A stretch of DNA of 64,000 nt, taken from positions 62,001-126,000 of the forward strand of contig NZ_CYSA01000019.1 in NCBI RefSeq assembly GCF_001458355.1. Reading direction: 5' to 3'. This document shows positions 44,305-54,563 of this stretch, piece after piece. The stretch's first letter is position 1. Each line of letters starts with the position of its first letter. This DNA is from Thalassovita gelatinovora. Its GTDB lineage: Bacteria > Pseudomonadota > Alphaproteobacteria > Rhodobacterales > Rhodobacteraceae. Both the position numbers and the translations under genes were made by a program. The notes below the pieces were generated by a model that was not told the origin of the DNA, did no database searches, and saw only the letters and a program-made list of their open reading frames with translations.

Positions 44305-44308
44305 GACA

Positions 44309-45196
44309 ATGGCAGTACTCGTAGACGAAAACACCAAGGTGATCTGTCAGGGCCTGACCGGCTCGCAAGGCACCTTCCACACCGAACAAGCCATTGCTTA
44401 TGGCACCAAGATGGTCGGCGGTGTCACCCCCGGCAAGGGCGGCATGGACCATCTGGGCCTGCCGGTCTTCAACTCGGTCCACGAAGCGATGGCGAAAACC
44501 GAAGCCAACGCTACCGTGATCTATGTTCCCCCGCCGTTCGCGGCCGACTCGATCCTCGAAGCGATCGACGCGGAAATGGAACTGATCGTCTGTATCACCG
44601 AAGGCATCCCGGTGCTGGACATGATGAAGGTGAAGCGCGCGCTGGAAGATAGCAAATCGCGCCTGATCGGCCCGAACTGCCCTGGTGTCATCACCCCCGG
44701 TGCCTGCAAGATCGGTATCATGCCCGGCCATATCCACAAACGTGGTTCGGTTGGTGTTGTGTCTCGCTCCGGCACCCTGACTTATGAAGCGGTCAAGCAG
44801 ACCTCGGATATCGGTCTGGGCCAATCTTCGGCTGTGGGCATTGGCGGCGACCCGATCAAGGGCACCGAACATATCGACGTGCTGGACATGTTCCTGGACG
44901 ACGATGAAACCCAGTCGATCATCATGATCGGTGAAATCGGGGGCTCGGCCGAAGAAGAAGCCGCCGCATTCCTGGCCGAACAGAAGAAAAAAGGCCGCTG
45001 GAAGCCGGTTGCCGGTTTCATCGCCGGGCGCACCGCCCCTCCGGGCCGTCGCATGGGCCATGCCGGTGCCATCGTTGCCGGTGGCAAGGGCGGCGCGGAA
45101 GACAAGATCGAAGCAATGAAAGCCGCCGGGATCGTTGTCGCCGACAGCCCAGCCACTTTGGGTGAAGCCGTGCTGAAAGCGATCGAACTCGGCTGA
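44309..45196 (+). CDS. sucD: Succinyl-CoA synthetase alpha subunit
   Basis: 295 residues: CoA-binding N-terminal domain ([28 protein letters not shown]), GPNCPGVI and the phosphorylated His in [14 protein letters not shown]. Partner of SucC. Length is typical. A 215-base gap follows before sucA, holding a possible short gene and a hairpin. Confidence 0.97.
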   Translation: MAVLVDENTKVICQGLTGSQGTFHTEQAIAYGTKMVGGVTPGKGGMDHLGLPVFNSVHEAMAKTEANATVIYVPPPFAADSILEAIDAEMELIVCITEGIPVLDMMKVKRALEDSKSRLIGPNCPGVITPGACKIGIMPGHIHKRGSVGVVSRSGTLTYEAVKQTSDIGLGQSSAVGIGGDPIKGTEHIDVLDMFLDDDETQSIIMIGEIGGSAEEEAAAFLAEQKKKGRWKPVAGFIAGRTAPPGRRMGHAGAIVAGGKGGAEDKIEAMKAAGIVVADSPATLGEAVLKAIELG

Positions 45197-45197
45197 T

Positions 45198-45419
45198 ATG
45201 GAGCCTCCATGCGACCATAACGGGCACAGCCGCATTCGGGACATTCCGGCGGTCATGCTCTTTGTCGCCTTGATCGGGGCTTTGGTCCCGATCACCGTCG
45301 TATCGGTCAAAAAGGCCGACCCGACGACTCGTTTCTGGGACGGGGCGATGCTTCGCCCCAATCCACTCACTTATTCCTCCTCATCCCCCGCCTCATTCGA
45401 GGAACAGCGCCATGAATGA
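45198..45419 (+). CDS. Doubtful small membrane protein between sucD and sucA
   Basis: A 73-residue frame beginning one base after the sucD stop. It has one hydrophobic stretch (VMLFVALIGALVPITVVSV) and then a polar tail, and overlaps the sucA start by eight bases. A hairpin GGGGCGA-TGCT-TCGCCCC (45343-45360) lies inside it, which speaks against a conserved coding role, and there is no room for a normal ribosome site. It may be only spacer with a regulatory hairpin. Confidence 0.3.
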   Translation: MEPPCDHNGHSRIRDIPAVMLFVALIGALVPITVVSVKKADPTTRFWDGAMLRPNPLTYSSSSPASFEEQRHE

Positions 45420-48381
45420 TCAGTCTCCGAACGATACCTTCCACGCCTCCAGTTTCATGCAGGGGCATAACGCGGAATATCTCGAACAGCTTTATGCCCG
45501 ATACGCCAACGATCCCAATGCGGTCGATGAGGCGTGGCAGGAATTTTTCCGCCAGCTCGGCGATACGGACATGGACGTGAAGGCCGAAGCCCAAGGCCCG
45601 TCCTGGGCCCGCGCTGACTGGCCGCCGGTTCCGAATGACGATCTGACCGCCGCTCTGGATGGTCAATGGCCCGCCGCCCCGATCAAGGAAGGCAAGGAAG
45701 CCGGCAAGAAAATCGCCGCCAAGGCCGCCGAAAAAGGCGTCGAGGTCAGCGATGAGGAAGTCAAACGCGCCGTTCTGGATTCGATCCGGGCCCTGATGAT
45801 TATCCGCGCTTACCGGATTCGCGGTCATCTGGTGGCCGATCTGGATCCGCTGGGCATGCAGGAAGAAAACCCGCATCCCGAACTGGACCCGAAATCCTAT
45901 GGCTTCACCGAAGCCGACATGGACCGACCGATTTTCATCGACAACGTGCTGGGTTTGCAGATCGCATCACTGCGGCAAATCCTCGATATCGTGAAACGCA
46001 CCTATTGTGGCACCTTCGCACTGCAATACATGCACATTTCGAACCCCGAAGAAGCTGGCTGGCTGAAAGAACGGATCGAAGGCTTCAACAAGGAAATCAC
46101 CTTTACCCGCGAGGGGCGCAAAGCGATCCTGAACAAGCTGGTCGAGGCCGAGGGTTTTGAAAAGTTCCTGCATGTCAAATACATGGGTACCAAGCGGTTC
46201 GGCCTTGATGGCGGTGAAGCGCTGATCCCTGCGATGGAACAGATCATCAAGCGTGGCGGTAGCCTGGGGGCAAAGGAAGTTGTCGTCGGGATGCCACATA
46301 GGGGCCGGTTGTCGGTTCTGGCCAACGTGATGGAAAAACCCTATCGCGCCATTTTCAATGAGTTCCAAGGCGGCAGCTTCAAACCCGAAGACGTCGACGG
46401 ATCGGGCGATGTGAAGTACCATCTCGGCGCATCGTCAGACCGCGAATTCGACAATAACAAAGTCCACCTGTCGCTGACCGCAAACCCGTCGCACCTGGAA
46501 GCGGTGAACCCGGTCGTTCTGGGCAAGGTCCGCGCCAAGACCGACCAGATGAACGATCCTGATCGTGTATCGGTGATCCCTGTGCTGCTGCATGGTGACG
46601 CCGCCTTTGCCGGTCAAGGCGTTGTCGCGGAATGTTTCGGCCTGTCGGGCCTGCGTGGCCACAGAACCGGCGGCACCATCCACATTGTCGTGAACAACCA
46701 GATCGGGTTTACCACCGCGCCGCATTTTTCGCGGTCATCACCCTATCCGACTGATATCGCGCTGATGGTCGAAGCTCCCATTTTCCACGTGAATGGCGAC
46801 GATCCCGAAGCAGTGGTACACGCCGCCAAGGTGGCGACAGAATTCCGCCAGAAATTCCACAAGGACGTCGTGATCGACATCTTCTGTTATCGCCGCTTCG
46901 GCCATAACGAAGGTGACGAACCAATGTTCACCAATCCGCTGATGTACAATCAGATCAAGAAGCACAAGACCACGCTTCAGCTTTATACAGAACGTCTGGT
47001 CAAGGACGGGTTGATCCCGGAAGGCGAAATCGAGGACATGAAAGCCTCGTTTCAGGCCCATCTGAATGAAGAATTCGAAGCGGGCAAGGACTTCAAGCCG
47101 AACAAGGCCGATTGGCTGGATGGCCGCTGGTCGCATCTTGATAAGCAAGAACGCAACAAATACCAGCGTGGCCAAACCGCGATTTCGCCAGAAACCATGG
47201 CCCAAGTCGGCGATTCGCTGACCCGTGCGCCTGAAGGGTTCCCACTGCATAAAACCGTTTCCCGGTTGCTGGAAACCAAGAAGAAGATGTTCGAAACCGG
47301 CACCGGATTTGACTGGTCCACCGGCGAAGCTCTGGCTTTTGGTTCGCTTCTGACCGAAGGGTATCCGATCCGTCTGTCTGGTCAGGATTCGACCCGTGGC
47401 ACCTTTTCGCAGCGCCATTCGGGGTTGGTAAATCAGGAAACCGAAGAACGCTACTATCCGCTGAACCACATCCGAGAAGGTCAGGCCCGTTACGAAGTCA
47501 TCGACTCGATGCTGTCGGAATATGCGGTGCTGGGCTTCGAATACGGCTATTCGCTTGCCGAACCGAATGCACTGACCATGTGGGAAGCCCAGTTTGGCGA
47601 TTTCGCCAACGGCGCTCAGATCATGTTCGATCAGTTCATCAGCTCGGGCGAAGCCAAGTGGCTGCGCATGTCGGGCTTGGTCTGCCTGCTGCCGCATGGG
47701 TTCGAAGGCCAGGGGCCGGAACACAGCTCGGCCCGTCTGGAACGGTTCCTGACCATGTGTGGCGGCGATAACTGGATCGTGGCGAACTGCACCACGCCGG
47801 CGAACTATTTTCACATCCTGCGGCGGCAACTGCACCGTACCTACCGCAAGCCACTGATCCTGATGACACCGAAATCGCTGCTGCGTCACAAACTGTGCAT
47901 TTCCGATGCCGAGGATTTCCAGACCGGATCTTCGTTCCACCGGGTGTTGTGGGATGACGCCGAAAAAGGCCATTCCGATACCAAACTTGCCCCGGATGAC
48001 CAGATCAAGCGCGTCGTCCTGTGTTCCGGCAAAGTCTATTTCGACCTGCTGGAAGAACGCGATGCACGCGGTCTGGACAATGTGTACCTGATGCGGCTTG
48101 AACAGTTCTATCCGTTCCCCGCCATGACCATGGTGAAGGAACTTGAACGCTTCAAGAATGCCGAAATGGTTTGGTGTCAGGAAGAACCCAAGAACCAAGG
48201 CGGCTGGAACTTCATCGAACCCAATATCGAATGGGTTCTGACCCGGATCGGCGCCAAGCATACCCGTCCGACCTATGTCGGCCGCTCGGCCTCGGCATCG
48301 CCGGCGACCGGTCTAGCCAGCCAGCATAAAGCCCAGCAACAACAGCTCGTCGACGACGCGCTGACCATCGAAGGAAATTAA
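45412..48381 (+). CDS. sucA: 2-oxoglutarate dehydrogenase E1 component
   Basis: 989 residues: N-terminal peripheral-subunit-binding stretch (FMQGHNAEYLEQLYARYANDP), GMPHRGRLSVLANV, thiamine-diphosphate region with HGDAAFAGQGVVAE and NNQIGFTT, transketolase-like pyrimidine domain (SGQDSTRGTFSQRHS, EYGYSLAEPNAL) and GQGPEHSSARLERFL. It decarboxylates 2-oxoglutarate and passes the succinyl group to SucB. sucB begins three bases after its stop. Confidence 0.97.
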   Translation: MNDQSPNDTFHASSFMQGHNAEYLEQLYARYANDPNAVDEAWQEFFRQLGDTDMDVKAEAQGPSWARADWPPVPNDDLTAALDGQWPAAPIKEGKEAGKKIAAKAAEKGVEVSDEEVKRAVLDSIRALMIIRAYRIRGHLVADLDPLGMQEENPHPELDPKSYGFTEADMDRPIFIDNVLGLQIASLRQILDIVKRTYCGTFALQYMHISNPEEAGWLKERIEGFNKEITFTREGRKAILNKLVEAEGFEKFLHVKYMGTKRFGLDGGEALIPAMEQIIKRGGSLGAKEVVVGMPHRGRLSVLANVMEKPYRAIFNEFQGGSFKPEDVDGSGDVKYHLGASSDREFDNNKVHLSLTANPSHLEAVNPVVLGKVRAKTDQMNDPDRVSVIPVLLHGDAAFAGQGVVAECFGLSGLRGHRTGGTIHIVVNNQIGFTTAPHFSRSSPYPTDIALMVEAPIFHVNGDDPEAVVHAAKVATEFRQKFHKDVVIDIFCYRRFGHNEGDEPMFTNPLMYNQIKKHKTTLQLYTERLVKDGLIPEGEIEDMKASFQAHLNEEFEAGKDFKPNKADWLDGRWSHLDKQERNKYQRGQTAISPETMAQVGDSLTRAPEGFPLHKTVSRLLETKKKMFETGTGFDWSTGEALAFGSLLTEGYPIRLSGQDSTRGTFSQRHSGLVNQETEERYYPLNHIREGQARYEVIDSMLSEYAVLGFEYGYSLAEPNALTMWEAQFGDFANGAQIMFDQFISSGEAKWLRMSGLVCLLPHGFEGQGPEHSSARLERFLTMCGGDNWIVANCTTPANYFHILRRQLHRTYRKPLILMTPKSLLRHKLCISDAEDFQTGSSFHRVLWDDAEKGHSDTKLAPDDQIKRVVLCSGKVYFDLLEERDARGLDNVYLMRLEQFYPFPAMTMVKELERFKNAEMVWCQEEPKNQGGWNFIEPNIEWVLTRIGAKHTRPTYVGRSASASPATGLASQHKAQQQQLVDDALTIEGN

Positions 48382-48384
48382 CCG

Positions 48385-49893
48385 ATGACGACCGAAGTAC
48401 GTGTCCCCACCCTCGGCGAATCCGTCACCGAAGCGACGGTTGCCACCTGGTTCAAGAAACCCGGCGATGTCGTCGCAGCCGATGAAATGCTGTGCGAACT
48501 GGAAACCGACAAGGTAACCGTCGAAGTGCCCAGTCCCGCGGCAGGCACTCTGACCGAAATCGTGGCATCCGAAGGCACCACCGTGGGCGTTGATGCCCTG
48601 CTGGCAAACATCACTGAAGGGGCAACCGCAGCGGCCCCTGCTCCGGCCGCCAACGACGCCGCCCCGACCGCAGCCGCCGGAAAATCGGTGGATGTGATGG
48701 TCCCCTCTTTGGGTGAATCGGTGACCGAGGCCACCGTTTCAAGTTGGTTCAAGAAAGTCGGCGACGCCGTGGCACAGGATGAAATGCTGTGCGAACTGGA
48801 AACCGACAAAGTGTCGGTCGAAGTGCCCAGCCCCGCCGCCGGTGTGCTGGCAGAAATCGTGGCCCCTGAAGGCAGTACCGTTGATGCCAGTGCCAAACTG
48901 GCGGTCATTGCAGCAGGTGCCGCCGGAACCGTGGCCGCGCCCGCAGCGGACATGCAATCCGCCTCCACCACAGCCCCCGCTGCTGGTGGCAAGGATGTCG
49001 AAGACGCCCCTTCTGCCAAGAAAGCCATGGCCGAAGCCGGCATCAGCCGCGACGCCGTCACCGCAAGCGGCAAAGATGGCCGCGTGATGAAAGAAGACGT
49101 AGCCAAGGCCATTGCGTCTGCCACCACTGCGCCCGCAGCGGCATCCCCGCAGCCAACCGCAATGCCGCGCGGCCCGGTCAATGCCGACGACGCTGGTCGC
49201 GAAGAACGGGTCAAGATGACCCGCCTGCGCCAAACCATTGCGCGGCGTCTGAAGGACGCGCAGAACGCGGCTGCGATCCTGACCACCTATAACGAGGTGG
49301 ACATGACCGAAACGATGGCTTTGCGCAAAGAATACAAGGAACTGTTCGAGAAAAAACACGGCGTGAAACTTGGCTTCATGTCCTTCTTCACCAAGGCTTG
49401 CTGCCACGCGCTGAAAGAAGTGCCGGAAGTGAACGCCGAAATCGACGGGACCGACATCGTCTACAAGAACTTCGTCCATATGGGCATCGCTGCGGGCACG
49501 CCGCAGGGGCTGGTGGTTCCGGTGATCCGCGATGCCGACCAGATGTCCTTTGCCGAGATCGAAAAAGCGATTGCCGAAAAGGGCAAGCGCGCCCGCGATG
49601 GTAAACTCAGCATGGCCGAAATGCAGGGCGGCACCTTTACCATCTCCAACGGCGGTGTCTACGGCTCGCTGATGTCCTCGCCGATCCTGAACCCGCCGCA
49701 ATCGGGGATCCTCGGCATGCACAAGATCCAGGACCGGCCGATGGTCATCAACGGCGAAATCAAGATCCGCCCGATGATGTATCTGGCGCTCAGCTACGAT
49801 CACCGCATCGTCGACGGCAAGGGTGCCGTGACCTTCCTCGTGCGCGTCAAGGAAGCGCTGGAAGACCCGCGCCGGTTGCTGATGGATCTCTAA
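48385..49893 (+). CDS. sucB: 2-oxoglutarate dehydrogenase E2 component with two lipoyl domains
   Basis: 502 residues. Two tandem lipoyl domains (about 2-77 and 102-177), each with [14 protein letters not shown]; lipoyl lysines K43 and K142. Ala/Pro-rich linkers lead to a peripheral subunit-binding domain (about 210-245, [20 protein letters not shown]) and the catalytic succinyltransferase core ending in [13 protein letters not shown]. Classical SucB has one lipoyl domain and about 400 residues, so this is a duplicated-lipoyl form. It transfers succinyl to CoA in the OGDH complex. Confidence 0.96.
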   Translation: MTTEVRVPTLGESVTEATVATWFKKPGDVVAADEMLCELETDKVTVEVPSPAAGTLTEIVASEGTTVGVDALLANITEGATAAAPAPAANDAAPTAAAGKSVDVMVPSLGESVTEATVSSWFKKVGDAVAQDEMLCELETDKVSVEVPSPAAGVLAEIVAPEGSTVDASAKLAVIAAGAAGTVAAPAADMQSASTTAPAAGGKDVEDAPSAKKAMAEAGISRDAVTASGKDGRVMKEDVAKAIASATTAPAAASPQPTAMPRGPVNADDAGREERVKMTRLRQTIARRLKDAQNAAAILTTYNEVDMTETMALRKEYKELFEKKHGVKLGFMSFFTKACCHALKEVPEVNAEIDGTDIVYKNFVHMGIAAGTPQGLVVPVIRDADQMSFAEIEKAIAEKGKRARDGKLSMAEMQGGTFTISNGGVYGSLMSSPILNPPQSGILGMHKIQDRPMVINGEIKIRPMMYLALSYDHRIVDGKGAVTFLVRVKEALEDPRRLLMDL

Positions 49894-49899
49894 AGGCAG

Positions 49900-49953
49900 G
49901 GCCGGGCTGAAGCCCGGCCTACGACACCGCGATGGGGCGGGCTGCGGCCCGCC
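49900..49953. repeat. Pair of REP-like hairpins after sucB
   Basis: GGCCGGGCT-GA-AGCCCGGCC (49900-49919) and GGCGGGC-TGCG-GCCCGCC (49936-49953), 16 bases apart. They resemble the element at 10489-10511 and may attenuate read-through from sucB into the glycosyltransferase gene or stabilise the upstream mRNA. Confidence 0.6.
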
Positions 49954-50045
49954 TTGTCCGCAACAGGAAGGGTTTTCGTGTTGATCCTCGTGATGTACTT
50001 TCCGTCAGAAGATCCCGCCCGGAAAAACCGGAAGGTCGGGCCGAG

Positions 50046-51023
50046 ATGACCCCGGAAAAAACCGCCCTCGTTTCCTGCATGCGCAACGAAGGGATCTTCG
50101 TGCTGGAATGGATCGCCTATCATCAGGGGCTTGGCTTCGACGCCATCGTTATCGTCAGCAATGACAATACTGACGGCTCCGACGCGCTGCTCGACCAGTT
50201 GGCTGCCTTGGGCCATATTATCCATATCCGACAGACCCTCCCCGAAGGAAGCAATCCACAGGATTACGGTATGGACCTCGCGCTGAAACATCTGCGCGAC
50301 AATGGCTTTACCTGGTGCCTGCATATCGACAGCGATGAATTTCTGCTGATCGATCTCGGCGACGGCAAAATTGCCGACCTGCTGACCCTTGTCGGCCGCG
50401 CCGATGTCGTCCCGATCTGCTGGCGCAATTTCGGCGATAGCGGCCTGACCCACTGGACCCCGGGTGCGTCAGTGCTGCGAAGCTTCACCCGCGCCGAACC
50501 CGGACCCACGCCGGGCGAAACCAAATCCAAATGCCTGTTCCGCGTCGCCAGCTTTGCCCGTGCCACCGATCACAACCCGCTGGACCCGCTGGCCGAAAAC
50601 CCGCTGGTGCTGTCGCCGGATGACGAATGGCTCTCCAATCGCACGCTTTACGATGCCAAATCCGCCCGCTTCCGCGACCGGGAAGTATCGTGCCGCGCCC
50701 GCAATGCGCGGCTGAACCATTACGGGGTCAAATCACAGGACCTGTTCTTGATGAAAAATGACCGCGGCGATGGCCAAGGCAAACAGGGCATGGACAAATA
50801 CCTGCTGCACTCCAGCTGGCACCGACAGGCCAATCGCAACGATGTCGAAGACCGCGCCATCCTGCGTCACTGGCCCGACACAGACCGCCGCCTTGCCGCG
50901 CTGCGCAGTGATCAGCAGATTGCCACCGCAGAACGCACCTGCCAAGACTGGTTTGAAACCCGCCGCGCCACAATCCTGACCCCGAAAACCCTCCGCGCCT
51001 GGACCAAAAGGGGGGCTGCATGA
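50046..51023 (+). CDS. Glycosyltransferase family 2-like protein
   Basis: 325 residues: ALVSCMRNEGIFVLEWIAYHQGLGFD at the N-terminus, VSNDNTDGSDALLDQL, and a DxD-type motif in LHIDSDEFLL, all typical of the Glyco_tranf_2_4/GT92-like group found in roseobacter surface-polysaccharide genes. No signal peptide or membrane helix. It sits between sucB and lpd on the same strand, after two REP-like hairpins. There is no functional tie to the OGDH complex, so it looks like an insertion into the suc operon. Acceptor unknown. Confidence 0.78.
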   Translation: MTPEKTALVSCMRNEGIFVLEWIAYHQGLGFDAIVIVSNDNTDGSDALLDQLAALGHIIHIRQTLPEGSNPQDYGMDLALKHLRDNGFTWCLHIDSDEFLLIDLGDGKIADLLTLVGRADVVPICWRNFGDSGLTHWTPGASVLRSFTRAEPGPTPGETKSKCLFRVASFARATDHNPLDPLAENPLVLSPDDEWLSNRTLYDAKSARFRDREVSCRARNARLNHYGVKSQDLFLMKNDRGDGQGKQGMDKYLLHSSWHRQANRNDVEDRAILRHWPDTDRRLAALRSDQQIATAERTCQDWFETRRATILTPKTLRAWTKRGAA

Positions 51024-51027
51024 CTTC

Positions 51028-51076
51028 TTCTGTTCGCAAATACCCTCGGGGGGAGGCCCGCAGGGGCCGTGGGGGG
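51028..51076. repeat. Roseobacter-type intergenic repeat, diverged copy
   Basis: TTCTTCTGTTCGCAAATACC is followed by a G-run and GGCCCGCAGGGGCC dyad. It aligns with the element at 28783-28827 (TTCTTC, GCAAA-ATAC, CGGGG, then a hairpin). It separates the glycosyltransferase gene from lpd. Confidence 0.5.
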
Positions 51077-51143
51077 CAAACACTCCCCGCCCCGCCCGCT
51101 AAACCCATCCAACAAACGCTCAAAGATCTGACGGAGACAGCCA

Positions 51144-52532
51144 ATGGCACAATATGACGTAATCGTAATCGGCGCTGGCCCCGGCGGCTATGTAGCAGCC
51201 ATCCGCTGCGCCCAGCTTGGCCTCAAAACCGCCTGTGTCGAAAGCCGCGACACCTTGGGCGGCACCTGCCTGAACGTGGGCTGCATCCCGTCCAAGGCGT
51301 TGCTTCATGCTTCCCACCAGTTGCACGAAGCGGAACATAATTTCGCCAAGATGGGGCTGAAGGGCAAATCGCCTTCGGTCGATTGGAAACAGATGCTGTC
51401 CTACAAGGACGAGGTCGTGGCAGGCAACACCAAGGGAATTGAATTCCTGTTCAAGAAGAACAAGATCGACTGGATCAAAGGCCGGGCTTCGATCCCTGCC
51501 ACAGGCAAGGTGCAGGTCGGCGACGATATCCATGACGCCAAGAACATCATCGTCGCAACCGGGTCCGAAGCGTCCTCAATCCCCGGGGTCAAGATCGACG
51601 AAAAAGTGGTGGTCAGTTCCACCGGGGCGCTGGAACTGCCGAAGATTCCGAAGAAATTGGTGGTGATCGGTGCCGGTGTTATCGGGCTGGAATTGGGCTC
51701 AGTCTATAAACGTCTGGGTTCCGAGGTCACGGTGGTGGAATTCCTCGATCAGATCACCCCGGGCATGGATGCCGAAGTGCAAAGGACCTTCCAGCGGATA
51801 CTGAAAAAACAAGGGCTGGACTTCATCATGGGCGCGGCGGTGCAGAAAGTCGACGCCACCAAGACCAAGGCCAAGGTGACCTACAAGCTGCGCAAGGATG
51901 ACAGCGAAGCCACGCTCGACGCCGACGTGGTTCTGGTTGCAACGGGCCGGAAACCCTACACAGATGGGTTGGGACTTGAAGCGCTCGGCGTGGAAATCAG
52001 CCCGCGCGGCCAGATCAAGACCGATGACCATTGGCAGACCAGTGTCAAAGGCATCTATGCCATCGGCGATGTGATCGACGGGCCGATGCTGGCGCACAAG
52101 GCCGAAGACGAAGGCATGGCCTGCGCCGAAGTTGTCGCCGGCAAGGCAGGGCATGTGAATTACGGCGTGATCCCCGGTGTAATCTACACCGCGCCCGAAA
52201 TCGCCACGGTGGGCAAGACCGAAGAACAGTTGAAGCAAGAAGGCGTCGCTTACAAAGCTGGCAAATTTTCCTTCATGGGCAATGCCCGCGCCAAGGCCGT
52301 GTTTCAGGGCGAGGGCTTCGTCAAGTTGCTGGCGGATGCTGAAACCGACCGGGTTCTGGGCTGCCACATCATCGGCCCCGGCGCGGGCGACCTGATCCAC
52401 GAAATTTGCGTGGCGATGGAATTCGGTGCCTCGGCCGAAGACGTGGCGCTGACCTGCCACGCGCACCCGACCTTTTCGGAAGCCGTGCGCGAAGCTGCGC
52501 TGGCCTGTGGTGACGGCGCGATCCACGCGTAA
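51144..52532 (+). CDS. lpd: Dihydrolipoamide dehydrogenase (E3)
   Basis: 462 residues: FAD motif [14 protein letters not shown], redox disulfide [14 protein letters not shown] (C42, C47), NAD motif [33 protein letters not shown], and the C-terminal His-Glu pair in [16 protein letters not shown]. It reoxidises the lipoyl groups of SucB (and possibly other 2-oxoacid dehydrogenases). GACGGAGA precedes the ATG. It is the last gene of the suc cluster and carries its own upstream repeat and downstream terminator. Confidence 0.97.
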   Translation: MAQYDVIVIGAGPGGYVAAIRCAQLGLKTACVESRDTLGGTCLNVGCIPSKALLHASHQLHEAEHNFAKMGLKGKSPSVDWKQMLSYKDEVVAGNTKGIEFLFKKNKIDWIKGRASIPATGKVQVGDDIHDAKNIIVATGSEASSIPGVKIDEKVVVSSTGALELPKIPKKLVVIGAGVIGLELGSVYKRLGSEVTVVEFLDQITPGMDAEVQRTFQRILKKQGLDFIMGAAVQKVDATKTKAKVTYKLRKDDSEATLDADVVLVATGRKPYTDGLGLEALGVEISPRGQIKTDDHWQTSVKGIYAIGDVIDGPMLAHKAEDEGMACAEVVAGKAGHVNYGVIPGVIYTAPEIATVGKTEEQLKQEGVAYKAGKFSFMGNARAKAVFQGEGFVKLLADAETDRVLGCHIIGPGAGDLIHEICVAMEFGASAEDVALTCHAHPTFSEAVREAALACGDGAIHA

Positions 52533-52555
52533 TCAGCCGCACAGGCAGACAAAAC

Positions 52556-52581
52556 AAAGGTCACCCGCAAGGGTGGCCTTT
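52556..52581. terminator. Terminator between lpd and the CBS-domain gene
   Basis: AAAGGTCACCC-GCAA-GGGTGGCCTTT, 23 bases past the lpd stop and touching the stop of the convergent CBS gene. A-rich left and T-rich right arms allow action in both directions. Confidence 0.75.
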
Positions 52582-53012
52582 CACTTCTGATCCGCGCGCG
52601 CTCCGGACATTTCACGGAACCGTTCGTAAAGCATCGCGTATTCCGCCGGGATATCGCGGTAGGATAACAGCCCGGCCACCCGGCCCGTTTCCAGCACAGG
52701 AAGATGGCGGAACGACTCGCCCAGCCGCACGATCAGCGCTTCGGAAACCGCGTCATCTATGTCGATGGTCACCGGGTCTGCGGTCATCGCCGTGCTGACC
52801 GGCGTATCGGCCAAGGACAGGCCCTGCGCCACGACGCGGAACACGATGTCGCGTTCAGACAGGATACCTTTAAGCGTAGCCCCATCGAGAACCGCCAACG
52901 CCCCCACGTTCAGTTCGGCCATAAGTCGGGCCGCTTCCTGAATCGGGGTTTCTGGCGAAACGGAATGCACCTTGCGGGTGCCAAGAATATTTCGAATGGT
53001 TGTCGTGCTCAT
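52581..53012 (-). CDS. CBS-domain pair protein
   Basis: 143 residues, two CBS motifs: VHSVSPETPIQEAARLMAELNVGALAVLDGATLKGILSERDI and the second from PVTIDIDDAVSEALIVRLGESFRHLPV to GLLSYRDI. Stand-alone CBS pairs bind adenosine nucleotides and tune partner enzymes. Partner unknown. RDI at the end of each half is the usual nucleotide-contact region. It is monocistronic and convergent with lpd. Confidence 0.87.
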   Translation of the reverse strand: MSTTTIRNILGTRKVHSVSPETPIQEAARLMAELNVGALAVLDGATLKGILSERDIVFRVVAQGLSLADTPVSTAMTADPVTIDIDDAVSEALIVRLGESFRHLPVLETGRVAGLLSYRDIPAEYAMLYERFREMSGARADQK

Positions 53013-53132
53013 GGTTCCTTTTCTAGCCGCAAGACCAAGGAAACACCAGACAACTAGCGATCCAGTCGCTCAGGGCGACAGAGGTGTAATGGGGCCCGGG
53101 CGGACCGAGAAGGAATGTCCGGGCCCGCAGCG

Positions 53133-53813
53133 TTATTCGGGAAACCCGATAAAGCGGGTGGTTTCCGCCACCGGGCGACGCGTTGACTGCACGGTATTGG
53201 CCGGGAAATCTTCGTTCGGCCATCCCAGCGCCACGCAGGTCATGATCACCTGATCATCGGGGATCTGCGCCACTTCGCGAACGACGGGCGATTGCATGAT
53301 GCCTTGCCCGTTGATCACCGTTCCCAAGCCCCGGTTCCATGCCGCCAGCACCAACCCGTGGGTCACCGCCCCAAGATCGAAATGGGCAATGGTGCCATGC
53401 ATCCCTGCAGATTTGTCAAAGGTCACCACGATCGAAACCGGCGCGTCGAACTGGCGAAAACCGCGCATCACCCAATCTTGCCGCATTTCCTTGTCTTCGC
53501 GGGCAATCCCCATGGCGGCGAATAGCTGCTTGGCAATCTCGACTTGGCGTTCCCGGTGGACGCCCTCATAGCTGCCATGATCAGAAATTTCCCGCTGTGG
53601 CGGCACACCGGCCAGCATCTTTTCCGAATTGCCCTGCCGCACCCTTTCCAGCGGTTCGCCGGTCAGTACGTGAAAATGCCAAGGCTGCGTATTCATCGAG
53701 GATGGTGCACGGCCAGCAAGTGCGATGATTTCTTCCAGCAATTCGCGTGGCACGGGGTCCGATTTATAGCCCCGAATGCTGCGCCGCCCCATCATTGCCT
53801 GTTCCAGTTCCAT
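53133..53813 (-). CDS. Nitroreductase family protein
   Basis: 226 residues: MGRRSIRGYKSDPVPRELLEEII, the FMN-binding RAPSSMNTQPWHFHVLTG, DLGAVTHGLVLAAWNRGLGT and the C-terminal VALGWPNEDFPANTV with RRPV. Oxygen-insensitive NAD(P)H nitroreductase type, substrate unknown. GGGAG six bases before ATG 53813 fixes the start. It is unrelated to the RutE-like protein at 1591 beyond the shared fold. Confidence 0.85.
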   Translation of the reverse strand: MELEQAMMGRRSIRGYKSDPVPRELLEEIIALAGRAPSSMNTQPWHFHVLTGEPLERVRQGNSEKMLAGVPPQREISDHGSYEGVHRERQVEIAKQLFAAMGIAREDKEMRQDWVMRGFRQFDAPVSIVVTFDKSAGMHGTIAHFDLGAVTHGLVLAAWNRGLGTVINGQGIMQSPVVREVAQIPDDQVIMTCVALGWPNEDFPANTVQSTRRPVAETTRFIGFPE

Positions 53814-53957
53814 CCTGCTCTCCCTTTCAATGTCTCCTGCGCAAGGGTTCGACAATCAGGGAGAAGGGTCAACGCAGGACGCGGCGTCACAGTGGTCCAA
53901 AGCGGGGCAATATAAAAACATTTGCTCTGCGTAACCTGCGGCCAACCGCCCTCGGCC

Positions 53958-54563
53958 TCACCACATGGTCTTTGCGGCACGCCCGGCCCAGTCGCGGTCA
54001 TAGCCATCGCCGTCGAAATCGCCCACGGTCATCGCCGACAGGATTTGTCCCACCGTGGGCAAGTCGGCGCTTTCATCCGCGCCCGACCATAAACGCGACC
54101 GCAGGATCGCGCGGCCGCATTGGGTATAGATTTCGTCAATGCGAATCACGATAACTGTGCGGGGTTTCTTGCCGTCGCGGTCAAAGCGCGCGATCAGACC
54201 GGCATCCGCCGTCACCCGCGCCGCGCCGTTGACCCGCACCGCATTTGATGACCCCGGCACCAGGAACATCAGCGCGATACGCGGATCGCGCACGATATTG
54301 CACAACGTGTCGATCCGGTTATTGCCGCGCCAGTCGGGCAGCGCCAAAGTGTTTTCATTCAGTTCCAGCACCACCGGACCATCGTCACCGCGCGGGCTGC
54401 CATCAATGCCCTCCGGCCCCACGGTAGAGACCACGCAAAACCGTGACGCCATGATCCAGCGCCGGTAGTCCGGCGTCAGCCGCCGCGCCACCTTTTTCAG
54501 CGATGCCGCGCCCGGTTCGCCATATAGCACCTCAAGCGCTTCTATGCTTTCAATCCATTCCAT
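53958..54563 (-). CDS. Pyridoxamine 5'-phosphate oxidase-family FMN-binding protein
   Basis: 201 residues with the split-barrel flavin fold: RRWIMASRFCVVSTVGPEGIDGSPRGD, LALPDWRGNNRIDTLCNIVRDPRIALMFLVPG, and VIRIDEIYTQCGRAILRSRLW. This matches the PPOX-class family typified by DR2398 (TIGR04025). The biochemical role is not settled; members bind FMN or F420-like cofactors. The start ATG 54563 overlaps the plsC 3' end by 14 bases, so it is probably the tail gene of the ftsE-ftsX-plsC operon. Confidence 0.83.
   Translation of the reverse strand: MEWIESIEALEVLYGEPGAASLKKVARRLTPDYRRWIMASRFCVVSTVGPEGIDGSPRGDDGPVVLELNENTLALPDWRGNNRIDTLCNIVRDPRIALMFLVPGSSNAVRVNGAARVTADAGLIARFDRDGKKPRTVIVIRIDEIYTQCGRAILRSRLWSGADESADLPTVGQILSAMTVGDFDGDGYDRDWAGRAAKTMW

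Noticed and set aside
46738-48261. Long minus-strand frame inside sucA
   Set aside because: Shadow of sucA; no start signal or family pattern.
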